Shown one piece after another: positions 1 through 11,961 of a DNA stretch of 64,000 nucleotides (position 1 is its first letter; each line of letters starts with the position of its first letter). Made by a program: the position numbers and the translations under genes. The stretch is from Mangifera indica (Eukaryota > Streptophyta > Magnoliopsida > Sapindales > Anacardiaceae), in assembly GCF_011075055.1 (NCBI RefSeq), contig NC_058137.1, positions 8,975,463-9,039,462 on the forward strand, in the 5' to 3' direction. The notes beneath the pieces are model-generated. The model saw only the letters and a list, made by a program, of their open reading frames with translations. It made no database searches and was not told the origin of the DNA.

Positions 1-900
1 TCTTGAGAATTGGTTGTTCCATCTCCACTAATTCTATATCACACTGCACCTTTTTGTCTACTATATTTATACATGTAACCTTGGCTCTTGATAAAGCCAA
101 TAACTCTACCTAACCATTTACTTGACCAGAAAAAACATTTGTTGGCTTATTTTGATCCATTGTCTTGCACTTGTTAATAATGGAAAATGGTGCAATCAGC
201 TTACCTAAACATTTTAGAGTAACATCAATCTGATTCATTGAAAATACACTATCAATAACTAAGCATATGACCTATCATAGGTAATTCTTTCTAGTCTCTG
301 ATGGAACAACTTCTTAATTACCTCGGTTTCTCTAGCTTGGTGCATAGTTGACTCTCTATGACTTATCATCCAAACCAAAATTAAACAAACATGAGAAAAA
401 GCCACCAAAACATCACAAAAAGTAATATCATCAAGTTACAAACCTAATTCCTTGATTCCATCAACTCCTCTCAATGACTTTCTCCCACAACCATGTCTTA
501 CAAGGTCATTGATTAATGTTGCCCACACTACAACAATTTTCTCAGGCATTTCATCAACCTTATCAAGAGCCATAAGCTTTAACATGGAAAAATCAATATT
601 TTTCATGTCTATGTGATCTTTGACCTTAGCTGCATCTTCCAGTTTAGATTTGAAAGTGGCTTAATTGGTGCCCCACTTGTATCTATATCAATCCCATAAA
701 AGTTAAGTCTCAAAGCCTATAATAGCAGTTTCATAATTTCCTATTCCACCTGACGAAAACTGAGTTATTGTTAACTCTATTTTTGATCATCCACATCAAG
801 AAAAATAAAATTTTTGGTAGTTGCAAGACACGTCAAAACACTATCCCATTTAATAGCCACTAAATAAGCCTTTGTAATACAGAAGTTTGAAGAATGTCAA
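1..900 (-). pseudogene. Unidentified coding-like fragments, degenerate
   Basis: Read on the minus strand, short stretches look like real protein. The best is at about 650-450, where an open stretch contains MLKLMALDKVDEMPEK and VVWATLINDLVRHGC. Further pieces lie at about 420-300 (DVLVAFSHVCLILVW) and 110-1. They are separated by stops and frame changes, so no intact gene exists here. I do not recognise the family and assign no function. The fragments could be exons of a decayed host gene or of an element extending beyond the left edge of the window. Confidence 0.3.
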
Positions 901-2200
901 CAAAAAAACCTCTAGTTGTATTAACTTCCGATGCCCATATGGTTGTCTCATCTTTTTCTTTTTTTTTTTGTTCCAAAAAATAAAACTTGTAGCCACTGCA
1001 TTTTGTTTTAATGGCTAGGCCAAGACTTCTCATTACCTCTGAAACATAAGCCTTTAGTGATTTTGGCTAAAAGTGCCATGTTAAAGATTCGTTGAAAGGG
1101 AAATCATCATTCCATCATGTCAACATCAATTAGTCTCTCTATTATCTGCTTAGAGTTGTCATTTGAATGAGTTATGGTTGTAAACATAGATTGGATTTAC
1201 ATTGGAATAAAGGGCGTTTGGGGTGGTTTGGGTGTTGAAGTTGGGTTAGGCTTGATTTCTTTGTTCATAGGTTAGGTTATGTAGTAGGTTAGATTTGCTT
1301 ATGAAGTGGACTTGGGTAAATTTATGTGTGAGTTAGGTCAAGTAGGTCTTGTTTAATTGAATATGGATTGGGTTACTTCGGTTTTGTGGATTAGGGTTAA
1401 TTATATTTTTGGGTTAAGTTGATTTGTACGAGATTAGGTTGGTGAATCTGAGCTGGGTCTGATTAATGATAACAAGGATGGTTTAAAATGAGTTTGGATG
1501 AGGTTATATAGGTTAATATGAGTCAATTGTGTTTTGGTTCAAGCATTAGGCTTGCATTACTATTTTATGGGCCAATGAGATTGAATATGGGTATTATTGG
1601 GTTTAATTAAATTTGGACTGGATTGGATATTTGAGAAGTGGGCTGCAATGAGTTTGGGTTTAATGAGATAGGTTTTGGTTAGACAAATAGATTGTTGGGT
1701 TAGGTAAATGGTTTACTGTGTCAGGTAGGGTTATAATATTTTTTGTCTCATTCCTTCCCTTCTTTTATGCCTCTTTCTTCAACTTCATTGTTTGTCATCT
1801 CTTTCAATCGAAAAACATAATGGTTGAGTAGGCGAGTTCATTCAAGTGGCCAAATTACATCAAAACCAGTCGAATATGTGTTGAAATGTACCGTTTCCAT
1901 CAAATTGATCTTAACTTCATTGGAATTGCTTCGTTGTCGTCAGATATTGATATTCCTCTAATAGAATCTTCAATCGCAATCGAATCATCTTTTTTCCTCT
2001 TTGTTTGCATACCGATTCCTCATTTTGGATTGTCATGGGTGACCTAATCTTTCTAAAATGCTTATGTAGTTCATTTTACAGAAGAGAGACCCAATTTTTA
2101 GGCAATCCAAAAAGCGTCTTAAAACATCTTTATCTAACTTTTGTTAATGTCTTTGTTTTCATACCTCATGCTTCCTCTTTTTATCCCAGAAAAAATGTTT
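901..2200. other. Intergenic stretch with a GT-rich block
   Basis: No gene is recognised. From about 1,200 to 1,740 the plus strand is strikingly rich in G and T and poor in C, with many GGTTAGG, GGGTTA and GGTTTGG words. They are irregular, not a clean telomeric array. From 1,741 to 2,200 the sequence is ordinary AT-rich DNA without coding signal. Confidence 0.4.
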
Positions 2201-2210
2201 TGATACCATA

Positions 2211-2724
2211 TGATAAGAACCTTGAGATAGAACTAGATTTGATCTTCTAAAATTTTGGAAGTCACAGTAACTTAACTTTTTGTTACTGCTTAAGGGCTCA
2301 CTGGCTGGAATGTTTACTAGAGAATTGTATTATGGTTAAAAATTTGTAAAACATTGCAATTTCTATGTACTCTTTATGTATTCAATGACTCAAATGAAAT
2401 AGCGAAGGAGATTAAATTGATTATAATTCTAAAATATTAATTGAAAAAGTTTTTACAACAAGCTCTCTATTCACTACACTGCGAATATAAGAAACCAAAA
2501 AAATAACATAAAAATCCAGAAAACTCTTATACAAAAACCAAAAAATTATTGTAGCACCATTCATTCCAATTTTTGAGAGGTCAAAAACATCTCCAAAATG
2601 GCCTAGCTTTCAAGAAGCTAGGCACTTTTCTAATTTAGCCAAAGTTGCCCCAGTCATTGCTAGAAAATTTTCTTCCCCTGCCTCTATTTTTGCTATCTTT
2701 TTATAGTTAGGTAGTATTCTAACA
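2211..2724 (-). repeat. LTR-like block of a copia-type element
   Basis: On the minus strand this block begins TGTTAGAATAC and ends GGTTCTTATCA, matching the TG...CA rule for LTR ends. Immediately outside its 5' end (plus coordinates 2,725-2,740) the minus strand reads GCATGAAAAGGGAGAC, a good polypurine tract. Immediately outside its 3' end (2,201-2,208) it reads TGGTATCA, the core of an initiator-Met tRNA primer site. Having both signals flank one LTR is not a normal single-element arrangement; it suggests an LTR shared by two partial internal regions. No second LTR copy or pol domain was found nearby. The assignment rests on termini only. Confidence 0.4.
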
Positions 2725-3905
2725 GTCTCCCTTTTCATGCTCTAAGTGTATGGCTTCTTTGTGCTAAATCACATGTTTATGCCACCATATTTGAGTTAAA
2801 ATTCTTATACATGAACCCTTATGTTTATTCTTGTGCGTCTTAGGTCCAATAAAAAATGCAGCAAAATAATATATTAAAATTTGGCATACATGATTATTTA
2901 ACCAAAATGCTACAAGATCCTCTTATAGTGCATATTATGCATCATATATAGTAAAACCAACCAGAAGATGGTTTAGAAAAACTCACTTGTTGATACCTCA
3001 TTCCCATTTAATTGACTTAACTGTATGCATATCATTTTTTGATCCAATATAAAACAACTTCAAGGTATCCATACAAGATACACAAACCACAAGAAGTAAT
3101 GAAGAACTCACAAGGACTACTAGTACCCTTTAGGATGGAGTAAATGAGAGAGCGTATGAGAAAAAGTAGCAAAAAACTTAGAAGGTTGAAATTTAATTCT
3201 TTCATATGGAAAGCAATAAACCAACGTTAATTAGCCATGTATGACCATTTATACAAATCATATCATATTGTAATATCGCCTCATATACATGATATTCTGA
3301 ATTTCAAGATTTACAATAAGATTATCGAATAAGGTCAACTCAAGATAATGAACACCTATTTACTTGCCATGCACAATGGTTCATATGACTTGACACTTAT
3401 CTAATATTTAAACTTTATCCAAATTTGATAAAGTCAACTCTTCATTATTCCATTCCAACACATTTATTTCTAGATTATTTCATTTTAGCCTTTTAAGTAG
3501 ATAAAGTCATACGTAAGTCCAACTATTCTATAGAGCTCAAAACTATCATCCTAGATTTCAAGCATGATTCACTTCATACAACTCAAGACCTCTATATATT
3601 GTGACCTACCTCTCTTGTGTGTGTGACGCATAAACTCTTTGTCATGTTAATAGTGAATGAATTCATAATGAATATACAATCTATCAATCATCTGTACATA
3701 GATCAAGATTAACTAAATACATATGGATCATACTAAAGGTGATAACTTTCATGTTCTACCATTCATTATTATCAATGTTTGTTGGCTTTACTCCTTTTAA
3801 CGTTTTGCTTTGTTTTGTGTTACATCTCTGAAACTTATATCTATCATTAATTGAAATTGCCATTACTTCAAACTTGTCGAATTTCATATTCAATCCACTC
3901 ATCTT
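2725..3905. other. Intergenic, nothing recognised
   Basis: AT-rich sequence without a convincing open reading frame, repeat or RNA gene. It could be internal DNA of the element whose LTR-like block lies just to the left, but no protein similarity was visible. Confidence 0.4.
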
Positions 3906-6160
3906 TGTAGGTTATAATGATGTTACAAGTTCCTTGATAAAGGTCATACTTGTAATTTACTATGACATTCTTTGTCTATAAAACATATTAATATATGCTC
4001 AGACAAATGTTATAAGAATGGTTGAACCATGACAAAGGGATCATTAACACTTGATTATGAGAACTTTATATGCAAATTAGGTGGCTATTTTTAAAACGTT
4101 TGTAACTCTGATATTATCATGACCAAGGGCAAGGATAATAGTGATAGAGTTATTATAGTGTTGAACAACCTCATAGAAAAATGATGGCAGTTCTCACATG
4201 TCAAAGTTGTTTACTAACACTTGATGCAACATATAGGTGCATGTTATTAACATGTTCACCGGATTGACCCATCAAGAGGATTTCATATGGATGGTTGCTT
4301 TAGTGTTTATAAAATATATCCTCTTAGTGAATAAAGGTACATGTGATCCTTAGACTTAAGATCACCAAACTGTCTTATGTAAATATTGATATGAGTTGAC
4401 ACTAGCCCAACGTAGTCTGATCAAAAGATTGTCAGAAAGGTTGTGATTAACCATATCAAGATCTATACAAACAATATGATGAATCAACAGAAGATTTGTC
4501 ACTACCGAGCATAGGAGTTGATATCTTAGTTAGAGCCCTTTTTATGAATGGTAATGACTAACTAAATCTATGACTATAATGAGATTAAGTTGATGCTTAA
4601 TTCGATATTTTTTTGGATTGTTGACAGAAGTTAGTATATGTAACTCAAAGATCCTTGAAGGAGACACTTCATCTGTACTAGGGATGATAATTTGGATCCG
4701 ACTTTAAGGATTTCGACCCTCCCTGACCCTAAAGGGGAGAGGATTCTCCGATAAAAACGAAGAAAGGGACAGAGATAGGGACGAAAAAAATCCCCGTAAT
4801 CGAGGACGGGTCAGGGATGTGGATACATATGTTCCCGCCCCCGCCCCTCCCCTCCCCACCCCACCCCACCCTCTAAATCTAATATATTAATATAATAATT
4901 TCTAAATATTAAATTCTAGAAATTTTTACATTATAATTTATTAAAATTATAACTTTAATTTTACTAATTTTTGAATTATCAATTATCAGCTTTTACTAAT
5001 TTCTGAACTATTAATCTAATATATTAAAAAAACCTCAGAATCTCATTATCATAAAATGTAAATGCACCAAATTAATTTTATTTCAACTTCAAAACTTAGT
5101 CAGTCAATCCACCAGGTTTTACACAAAAAAATAAATTATAAACTTGATAAAATCAATTGAAGTGAATGAAAAGTGTTAAATTTAATGTTATTATAAAATT
5201 ACCCTAAATCACATACATAAAGAGCTACTAATGAAGAGATTGATTATTGCATATTGTTAGATTTTATGAAAACTTTGTATTTGAACTAAAATAATAATGA
5301 ATATTTTGTAGCTCTTGTAGCAAGTGATATTTTGGGAGAATATGATTTATTTTATTTATTGAAATACATAAAGGAATTAAAATTTATATTTGCGGATATG
5401 GGGAGAGGATTTTTCCCCATGGGGACCGAGAGGGGATGAGGAGGGGATTTTCCTTCGCGGGAAGGGGACGGGGATTCTTTGTTATCCCCGTAACGGGGAC
5501 AAGGCATGGATGGGGATTTATATCCCCTACGGGGACGGGGACGGGGATTGATATCCCTTCCCGCCCCTCCCTATTGCCATCCCTAATTTATACCTTAACC
5601 TCGAACATATATCATATAATGAAAGGATCGAATTGTACGAGTAATAGTATCATTAATAGGTTAAGAAGTCATATGTTGACACCCCACTAATCGGGTGATC
5701 CTGATGTCTTGCTAGAGGCCGCTCTTGGTCTTTGTCCAGATGTATATTGAGTTGGGAGTCCAATACGAATCTAATCACTATTAACTTAGTGGAAAGCATA
5801 TAGGTCACACACAAAAAGGAGTTGATTGAACTCTAGAGGTGTAAGATTTTTTTAGTTGAATCTAAGTCAGATCTTGTCCGGATTATGGATTGTGGATTAA
5901 GGGTTTTGTGTCTTGAAAACGTTTTTAGACCCTAAATTATATTTTATGATACTCAAGGATGAAAATGAAATAATCCTAAGTTATTATGGTTGTTTGTGAG
6001 AAAGTATAATGTTAGATTCGATTTATCTAATTGAATAAATCTAAGTCTAATACATAATTTCATATAGGTTAAGGTTAAATAAAAATTTAAATGAAATAAA
6101 TAAAACTTTAATAATAATAATAAAAAAAATATTATTATATAATATATATTGTGTGGGGCC

Positions 6161-6212
<52 letters not shown>

Positions 6213-6790
6213 ATAATAATAATAAAATATATATTATATTATATATATTCTGCAGGGCCTCAATAAATGTGCCCATGCAGTGTATTCTGATTTTCTCACG
6301 GGAACAATAATATACATTAAGAAAAGCCTTACCCGCCATGGTTGAAAAAGGGCTGGTGCACTTTCCATGTTTTTCCTTATCACTGTAGAAACAATTAGGC
6401 GCATATTATGTGCATTAAAATTCCTAGCCACCACCTAAGATGAAAGTGCATTTTCCTGACTTTCATCAAAATTAAATAAATCATGCACAAACCCTAGCAG
6501 CCTTCAAGCATGATTTTAATCTTTAATTCAATTTATATTATGTATGAATATTGAGGTTCAAACCTATTTTGGGTTTTGGGTACAACTTCATAATCTATTT
6601 TAATCAATAAAGATAAAAAAAATTATCTTTACACATATATATTCTACAAACACTTTATGAGTGTTAATAACATATTTATAAATTAATTATTCTATAAGGG
6701 TGATCCAAAAGAGATTTTTGCGGTATATTTGTTTATTAATTAAATGTTTTAAACACTATTTTGTTGTCTAAAGGCTACAAATTTCCTATA
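3906..6790 (+). repeat. 5' LTR of the BARE-like element
   Basis: Aligns by eye, in the same orientation, with 11,962-13,239; the landmark TATTAATATATGCTCAGACA occurs in both (about 3,987 and 12,055). The first 15-20 bases are diverged or lost relative to the 3' copy. The LTR contains a 907-bp hAT insertion, a long (AT)n tract at about 6,165-6,207, and its end lies directly before the primer site at 6,792. Its section at about 6,260-6,345 matches 32,260-32,335, which identifies the displaced remainder of the 3' LTR. Confidence 0.7.
4671..5593. mobile_element. Non-autonomous hAT-type element with target duplication
   Basis: The element proper is 4,679-5,585 (907 bp). Its ends are imperfect terminal inverted repeats, TAGGGATGATAAT on the left and, read inward from the right, TAGGGATGGCAAT. 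It is flanked by 8-bp near-direct repeats, ATCTGTAC (4,671-4,678) and ATTTATAC (5,586-5,593). The homologous LTR copy at 12,733-12,740 has a single ATCTATAC at this point and no insert, which is the empty site. Both subterminal regions are rich in GGGGA/CCCCG words; the centre is AT-rich and non-coding. No transposase is present. The 8-bp duplication and the TAGGGATG terminus fit plant hAT elements. Confidence 0.85.
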
Positions 6791-6791
6791 G

Positions 6792-6805
6792 TGGTATCAG
6801 AGCCA
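6792..6805 (+). other. Primer-binding site (initiator Met tRNA type)
   Basis: TGGTATCAGAGCCA lies directly downstream of the 5' LTR. It is the standard plant copia primer site, complementary to the 3' end of initiator Met tRNA. It fixes the 5' LTR boundary at about 6,790 and shows the element runs on the plus strand. Confidence 0.8.
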
Positions 6806-8827
6806 ACTTTGATGAATTAATTTACAAAATTACGCCTATGAATTTATTTAATTCGATTGCATATTTTTAGTTGTTGGTATCAAATGTTTTTTCTTAAATT
6901 GTAATTGGTTGTTATACAATTGTTGTTGTAATTTCATGATTGATGCTATTATTAATTTATAATTTTTAGCTGATGTTTTATTGTTACAATATGTTTGAGG
7001 TCATATAAAGAATGTAAATTTGTGTTAAATTTATTAAGTTTTAATTTCTTGAATTTTTTCTTGATATTGTTTAAGCATGTCAATTATTTAAAATTTGGTT
7101 GATTGGTCATTGATTTTGTATAGTTGCACAAAATGGCCTTTGAATTGAGTTGTTGCATGCTTCGAAGATTACTGCTAGTGTGAGGATGGTTTAAGTGTCA
7201 GATTCCCACACCTTAGCGATGCAGTTGCCGAAAATTGAGAAATTTTCTGGGTTTCTCCATCACTAGAAAATCTAAAGAATTTGGGCTTGGAAAATGCTAT
7301 GCCCGACTTGCTTCAAGCTATGCATGGGATGGCCAAGTGGCACCTTCCTCGGCACCACCCCAGCATAGTGTTGCTGAGCATGGCTAGACATTCCATGTTC
7401 AAGTTGTGCCCTTGCATAAGTCCAACCATGCCCTTCCTTGACACCTCTCTAGAATTATGTTATCGAGCATGACTGGACATCTTATGTCCAAGTTGTGCTC
7501 TTGCATAATTTTTGGGCGTGCCAATGACTTCTAGTCATGCTCTCCAATTGTGCATGCTTCTGAAATTTGGACCTTTTACGTACACGTCCAGCAAAGTGAA
7601 AAAAATCAATTTAGTCTTATTTTGTTGAACTAGGACTAAATTGAGTTTTTTTTACCTTTGGGGTTGAAATACAATTATGCAAAACTTAACAAACTAAAAT
7701 GTAAATTGACATTTGGGTAAAATAATTAAAATTAATTCATTTTAATTTTGATTATGATGTATGTATGTTTGTATATGCATGGTGTCTGGTATACAACTTA
7801 AGAACCTTGTGAAAGCTTCATATTTTATTTACTATTTTTGGGTTTGTAATAATTAAAATAGGACATGCATGTCTTGCCGTCTTTAAAGTTTTGTTGTGAA
7901 GTTTTGTAATAATTTTGATTATGATGTATATATGTATGTATATACATGGTTTCCGGTATACAACTTAAGAACCTTGTGAATGTTTCATATTTTATTTATT
8001 AAATTTAGGTTTGTAATAATTAAAATAGGATATGCAAATCCTGTCTTCTTTAAAGTTTTGTTGTACTTTTCTTCTCATCTAACTCCCCTCAAATGTAACT
8101 CAAGGTTTCTGTTTTACCAATGTAAAATTAGAATAAGATTTAATTTTTCATTATTTAAAAAATTGTAATAAGGAAACAAAGCCATGTACAATTGAATACT
8201 GAAGATTAAGGAATTATTGAAGACCTGAAGAACAGGACCTAGGTTGACCAATCAACCCCTTATGGCTCAAGGGGATTGACATTAGTTAATGTCATATACC
8301 AACACGTTTAATTTATGTTGTAGTATGCATGTTCGTCACAACCTTGTTCAATAAAGTGAAGGATATACTTCTACTAAGCAGAAGATCGAGTGATTATTCA
8401 TATTGAGTCTAACTTAATTATTACACTGAACTTGTTTACCAAAACGAAGGTGAAAATGTATTAAAGGCAGAGTTAGGGACATGCAATTATTATTGCATAG
8501 GTGATATGTAGAATCAACCCTACTAAATCTGAGAATCACAATTGATATCTCATGATTGGTTTATGCATAACTACTGAATAACAGATTGTGGATTTTTGTG
8601 ATTGGTTTAATTAACCTATCTAATTGGTTAATTTGAACTTGTTTACCAAAGTAAAGGGGAAAATTAAATCAATAGGATCTCAATCTGCTAGGAAATGCAC
8701 TAGGATTTTTCGAGTCCAACGAAGAGGGTTATTGGCTTGAATAAAATAATGGGAGCATTTATTTAATGAAAGATCATGTTAAATAAATATGAAATTAAAA
8801 TATGACTTTAGTTTTAGTTTTGTAGAA
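6806..8827 (+). other. Long leader of the BARE-like element
   Basis: About 2 kb between the primer site and the first recognisable gag sequence, without an intact reading frame. A short peptide-like stretch at about 7,220 reads QLPKIEKFSGFLHH before a stop. It contains internal repeats: two related copies of about 53 bp at 7,368-7,420 and 7,457-7,509, and a 167-bp-period tandem duplication at 7,746-8,073. Long leaders are known in BARE/Angela elements. Confidence 0.5.
7746..8073 (+). repeat. Tandem duplication, period about 167 bp
   Basis: Two adjacent copies begin with TTTTGATTATGATGTAT at 7,746 and 7,913. Shared landmarks include GGTATACAACTTAAGAACC and TTTGTAATAATTAAAATAGG. They have diverged by scattered substitutions and small indels, so the duplication is old. 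It lies inside the retrotransposon leader. Confidence 0.8.
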
Positions 8828-9480
8828 TGGACTTAACGAACAACCTAACCTTTGAAAAGATATTTGAAAATAAGTTTAGGTTGGATGCAAAACACCTTAA
8901 TTAGTATTGATGTCTACAAACTGTACTAGAAGAGAGAAGAATCTTGTATATTGTTGCACAAGATTTACCGATTATGTCGAAACTTGGTGCTTAAATAAGG
9001 GAATCTAAACCTTACAAGTAACACGAAAATAGATGATGGAAGGGAGAATGGAACTTACATGTTTAATATAATTAAATTAATTAAGAGGGCCAAGACTCTA
9101 GACTCACGTATGACAAATAACATGGTCTTTAACCTTGTTATCTTATCTCTACTCGAATCCCACATTAAATTTGTTATGGATTTTCTAAAGGATAACAAGG
9201 GAGAGTCAATTGAAGGTGTGATAAGGATGGTAGTGAATGTTGATGTACATATTAAAATGGCTAAATAGGTCAACGTAAGATTGAAAAAAAAGGAAGAAAA
9301 AAGTAAGGTTGATGTATAGCTAAATTTTGAATCTCAACAAGTACATCAAAACATACTAAACTCTCAAAAAGGTGCAGTTGAAAAAAGTAAGGTAATTTGC
9401 TTTTGATGTGGTAAGTTGGCCACTGAAGTAAATGCTACAAAACATTTCTAGCTAACAAAAGAAGAAAGATTGAGTCTTTT
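8828..9480 (+). pseudogene. Degenerate gag of the BARE-like element
   Basis: Several frames carry gag-like sequence. Near 8,830-8,960 there is a stretch resembling the copia gag N-terminus (LTNNLTFEKIFENKFRLDAK, then CLQTVLEERRILYIVAQDLP). The open segment 9,059-9,268 contains VILSLLESHIKFVMDFLKDN, which resembles the UBN2-type gag motif of copia elements. Around 9,400 a single Cys, Gly-Lys and later residues look like the remains of a CCHC zinc knuckle. Stops and frameshifts break it throughout. Recognition is by eye against the general family pattern. Confidence 0.55.
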
Positions 9481-11950
9481 AACTTCAGGTGAGTTGAGAA
9501 TTGAACCTTTTCTTGAAATCTTGGATTATTTAGCACGAGATTTAAACTCTCAAATTTGTTCAATGTAAAGACAATGAGGCGTAGTGGATGCTAGCCAAGA
9601 GAAAAAGTGGACCTATAAGTTGGAAATGTGGTAAGTGTACACCACATTAGCTTTAGGATTTATGTATTCATTCTAGCCCACAGGCAAGATGAAAATGAAT
9701 AATAACTAGTTGTAATATTTTTTAGAAATAACACTTTTGAGAGATTTATTACTATGATTATTTCAAGAATTTTCAATCGTATAAATTAATTTGGACAAAT
9801 AATTTTGCACAAAACACTAAGTTATGACTAGAATTTTGATTTATTTTATTTTTGTTGAATGATGGATATCACCAATTATGTCTTTTAGAAAAAGATAACT
9901 ATGTCAATCTTTTACTATCTTTAGTAAGAGCATAATTTGTCTGTTAAATTTCTTTTAAACAACAAGAATTAACCATTTGTGTCTACTAAAAAAAATTTTG
10001 AATTTCATCTGATTCATTGGACATTCCAATGAGTATGATTTGTAGACCTTCGAAAATATGAATCTAAATACTTGAAGAAATTCGAGGAATTAAAGAATGA
10101 AATAAAGAATTTGTTAAACGTGTATATTCAATCACTTAGGTTAAACCAAGAAAGTGAGTACATAAGACAACTGGTCCAATTTAATGTCTGAGGTGTAGCA
10201 GGAGTTTTAATACCCACTAAATGTTCTAAGGTAATACCTTAGTAATTGTAAACTATGTTTATGTCTATAAGGATAACACATTTTATATGTGTTGTACACA
10301 TTGGATTGAAGTCAACTGACTTATTTAATAATGGCAATAACACTAATGTTAAACAATTAACTTGAATTAGTTGAACCATATGTTAAATAGATTGTCTTGT
10401 GTGATATTCTAAAGGAAACTTAACAACATTGCTCTTCCAATACCAAATTGGTTTTAAAATCTATTTTGGAAGATTTTTTAGGCATCATTCTCATAAAGAT
10501 CAAGTGAGAGAATGATATAACTCAATCGAGTTCTAATTCACAAGAAAGATAGACATAAAGTAAATGATGTGCCAATAAGTATGGTTGAACATCACAACGA
10601 ATATTACTTATTCCTAGAAGGAAACAAGTAATCAACCTAAGTATAGGAATTATGTACAAAAGATTAGTTGCGTTATGAGTTTATAAGAATTAAAATTTTC
10701 ATAACTATTGATAAATACAACGGTAATTTATAACGTTAAAATCTGAGGCTTACAAGTGAAACTAAAATCTAAATGCACTTATAATTATTGCATACCATTA
10801 AAAGTCTGACAATTAACTGTCAAGAGTAGCTCCAATGGATAAAACTTACAATGGTTGTGACCACATCACAACCAATGATATTAACTTTGAAAAGGAGTTG
10901 ATCGAGTGTGCAAGTTGATGAGTTTTATTTAAGAACTCATGTGAACATCGGGATCTAGAAATATTTATACAAATAAAACCATAAAATCATTTGATTTTAC
11001 TAAGATGAATATGAAATCTATGTACAACAACTAACATGAGTATAATGACTATTCTGACATTGTGTATTTGTATGATAATGAACATATAAGAACTAAGTAT
11101 GAAATTTGTAGCTAAACTAAGTAGTCCATATTCTTGCTTGATCTAAAAGAACTTAAACTAAGTGGTCTTTATCCTTGCTTGATCTATTGTTGTAGATCGT
11201 ATAAACTACTAAATTTAAGTTGGAATGTTTATAACAGACAAAGGCTAAGGTGATTCAGCAAATAAGAATCTGAAAGGATTCTTTTTCATCCTGATGATAC
11301 ATGTGTCTTTTGGATTATACATCATTGAACACATAAATTGAGAGACAAAGACGATTAGATTTCTATTTGCATTAGCTATTAAAATGATCATGAATATCAT
11401 GATATACACTTAATGTTGATATTTCAATCTCTTAGAAATACCAGTAGTGTCCAAATGAACTTCATTGGACAACATAATAAGAAATGTCCTTGATTTTCTA
11501 AAAATGAATATAGATAGTTTCTGAGATCATAAAGGATGAAGTCACTAAATGAGGAATAGTGATAATAGACAAACCAAGTTGAAAAATAATGAATATCTAT
11601 TCGAAAAAACAAGTCATATAAATGTTGAATCAATTCTACGTTGAAAACTAAGTATGAGACATTCAAAATGCAAGGTCTTAAAAACACATTAGATTGTGAA
11701 ATCAACTTTTAGCGAGTTGATTTGGTGCTATTAGTACTAAATAGATATTTTATGGAGTCATGAGCTCACTAAACTGTTTAATTGCATACTTTGGCGATTT
11801 TACCTTGTTAGATTTACAAGAATAAAGGTTAGTTAACCTTCGGAAAATCGAATGAACAAAGTGTATCAATGAATGTTCTGTTGCAACTAAAGTAATGATA
11901 GGCACATACGGTCATTTAATGTTATTTGTATGAATGATTAGCTATAGTGC
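9481..11950 (+). pseudogene. Degenerate pol region of the BARE-like element
   Basis: Only one part is recognisable. At about 10,065-10,190 the plus strand reads LKKFEELKNEIKNLL followed by a stretch ending ESEYI, which matches the copia integrase-core spacing before the second catalytic Asp, although that Asp is not preserved. The rest, including the expected reverse transcriptase and RNase H, was not recognised; it is either deleted or too decayed to read. The region ends at a polypurine tract, AAGTGAGAGA, at 11,951-11,960. Confidence 0.4.
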
Positions 11951-11961
11951 AAGTGAGAGAT

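Noticed and set aside
1200..1740. Interstitial telomere array
   Set aside because: No run of the plant TTTAGGG unit is present; the GGTTAGG-like words are irregular.
5436..5690. 84-codon open frame rich in Gly and Arg
   Set aside because: It is translation of the G-rich subterminal repeats of the hAT element.
6783..6805. tRNA gene
   Set aside because: The match to initiator Met tRNA covers only the primer-binding segment; no cloverleaf or A/B boxes are present.
7281..7472. 63-codon open frame in the BARE-like leader
   Set aside because: It covers internal leader repeats and has no match to gag; the recognisable gag starts near 8,828.
11424..11705. 93-codon open frame on the minus strand
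   Set aside because: It lies antisense inside the degenerate pol region of the plus-strand BARE-like element and has no recognisable domain.
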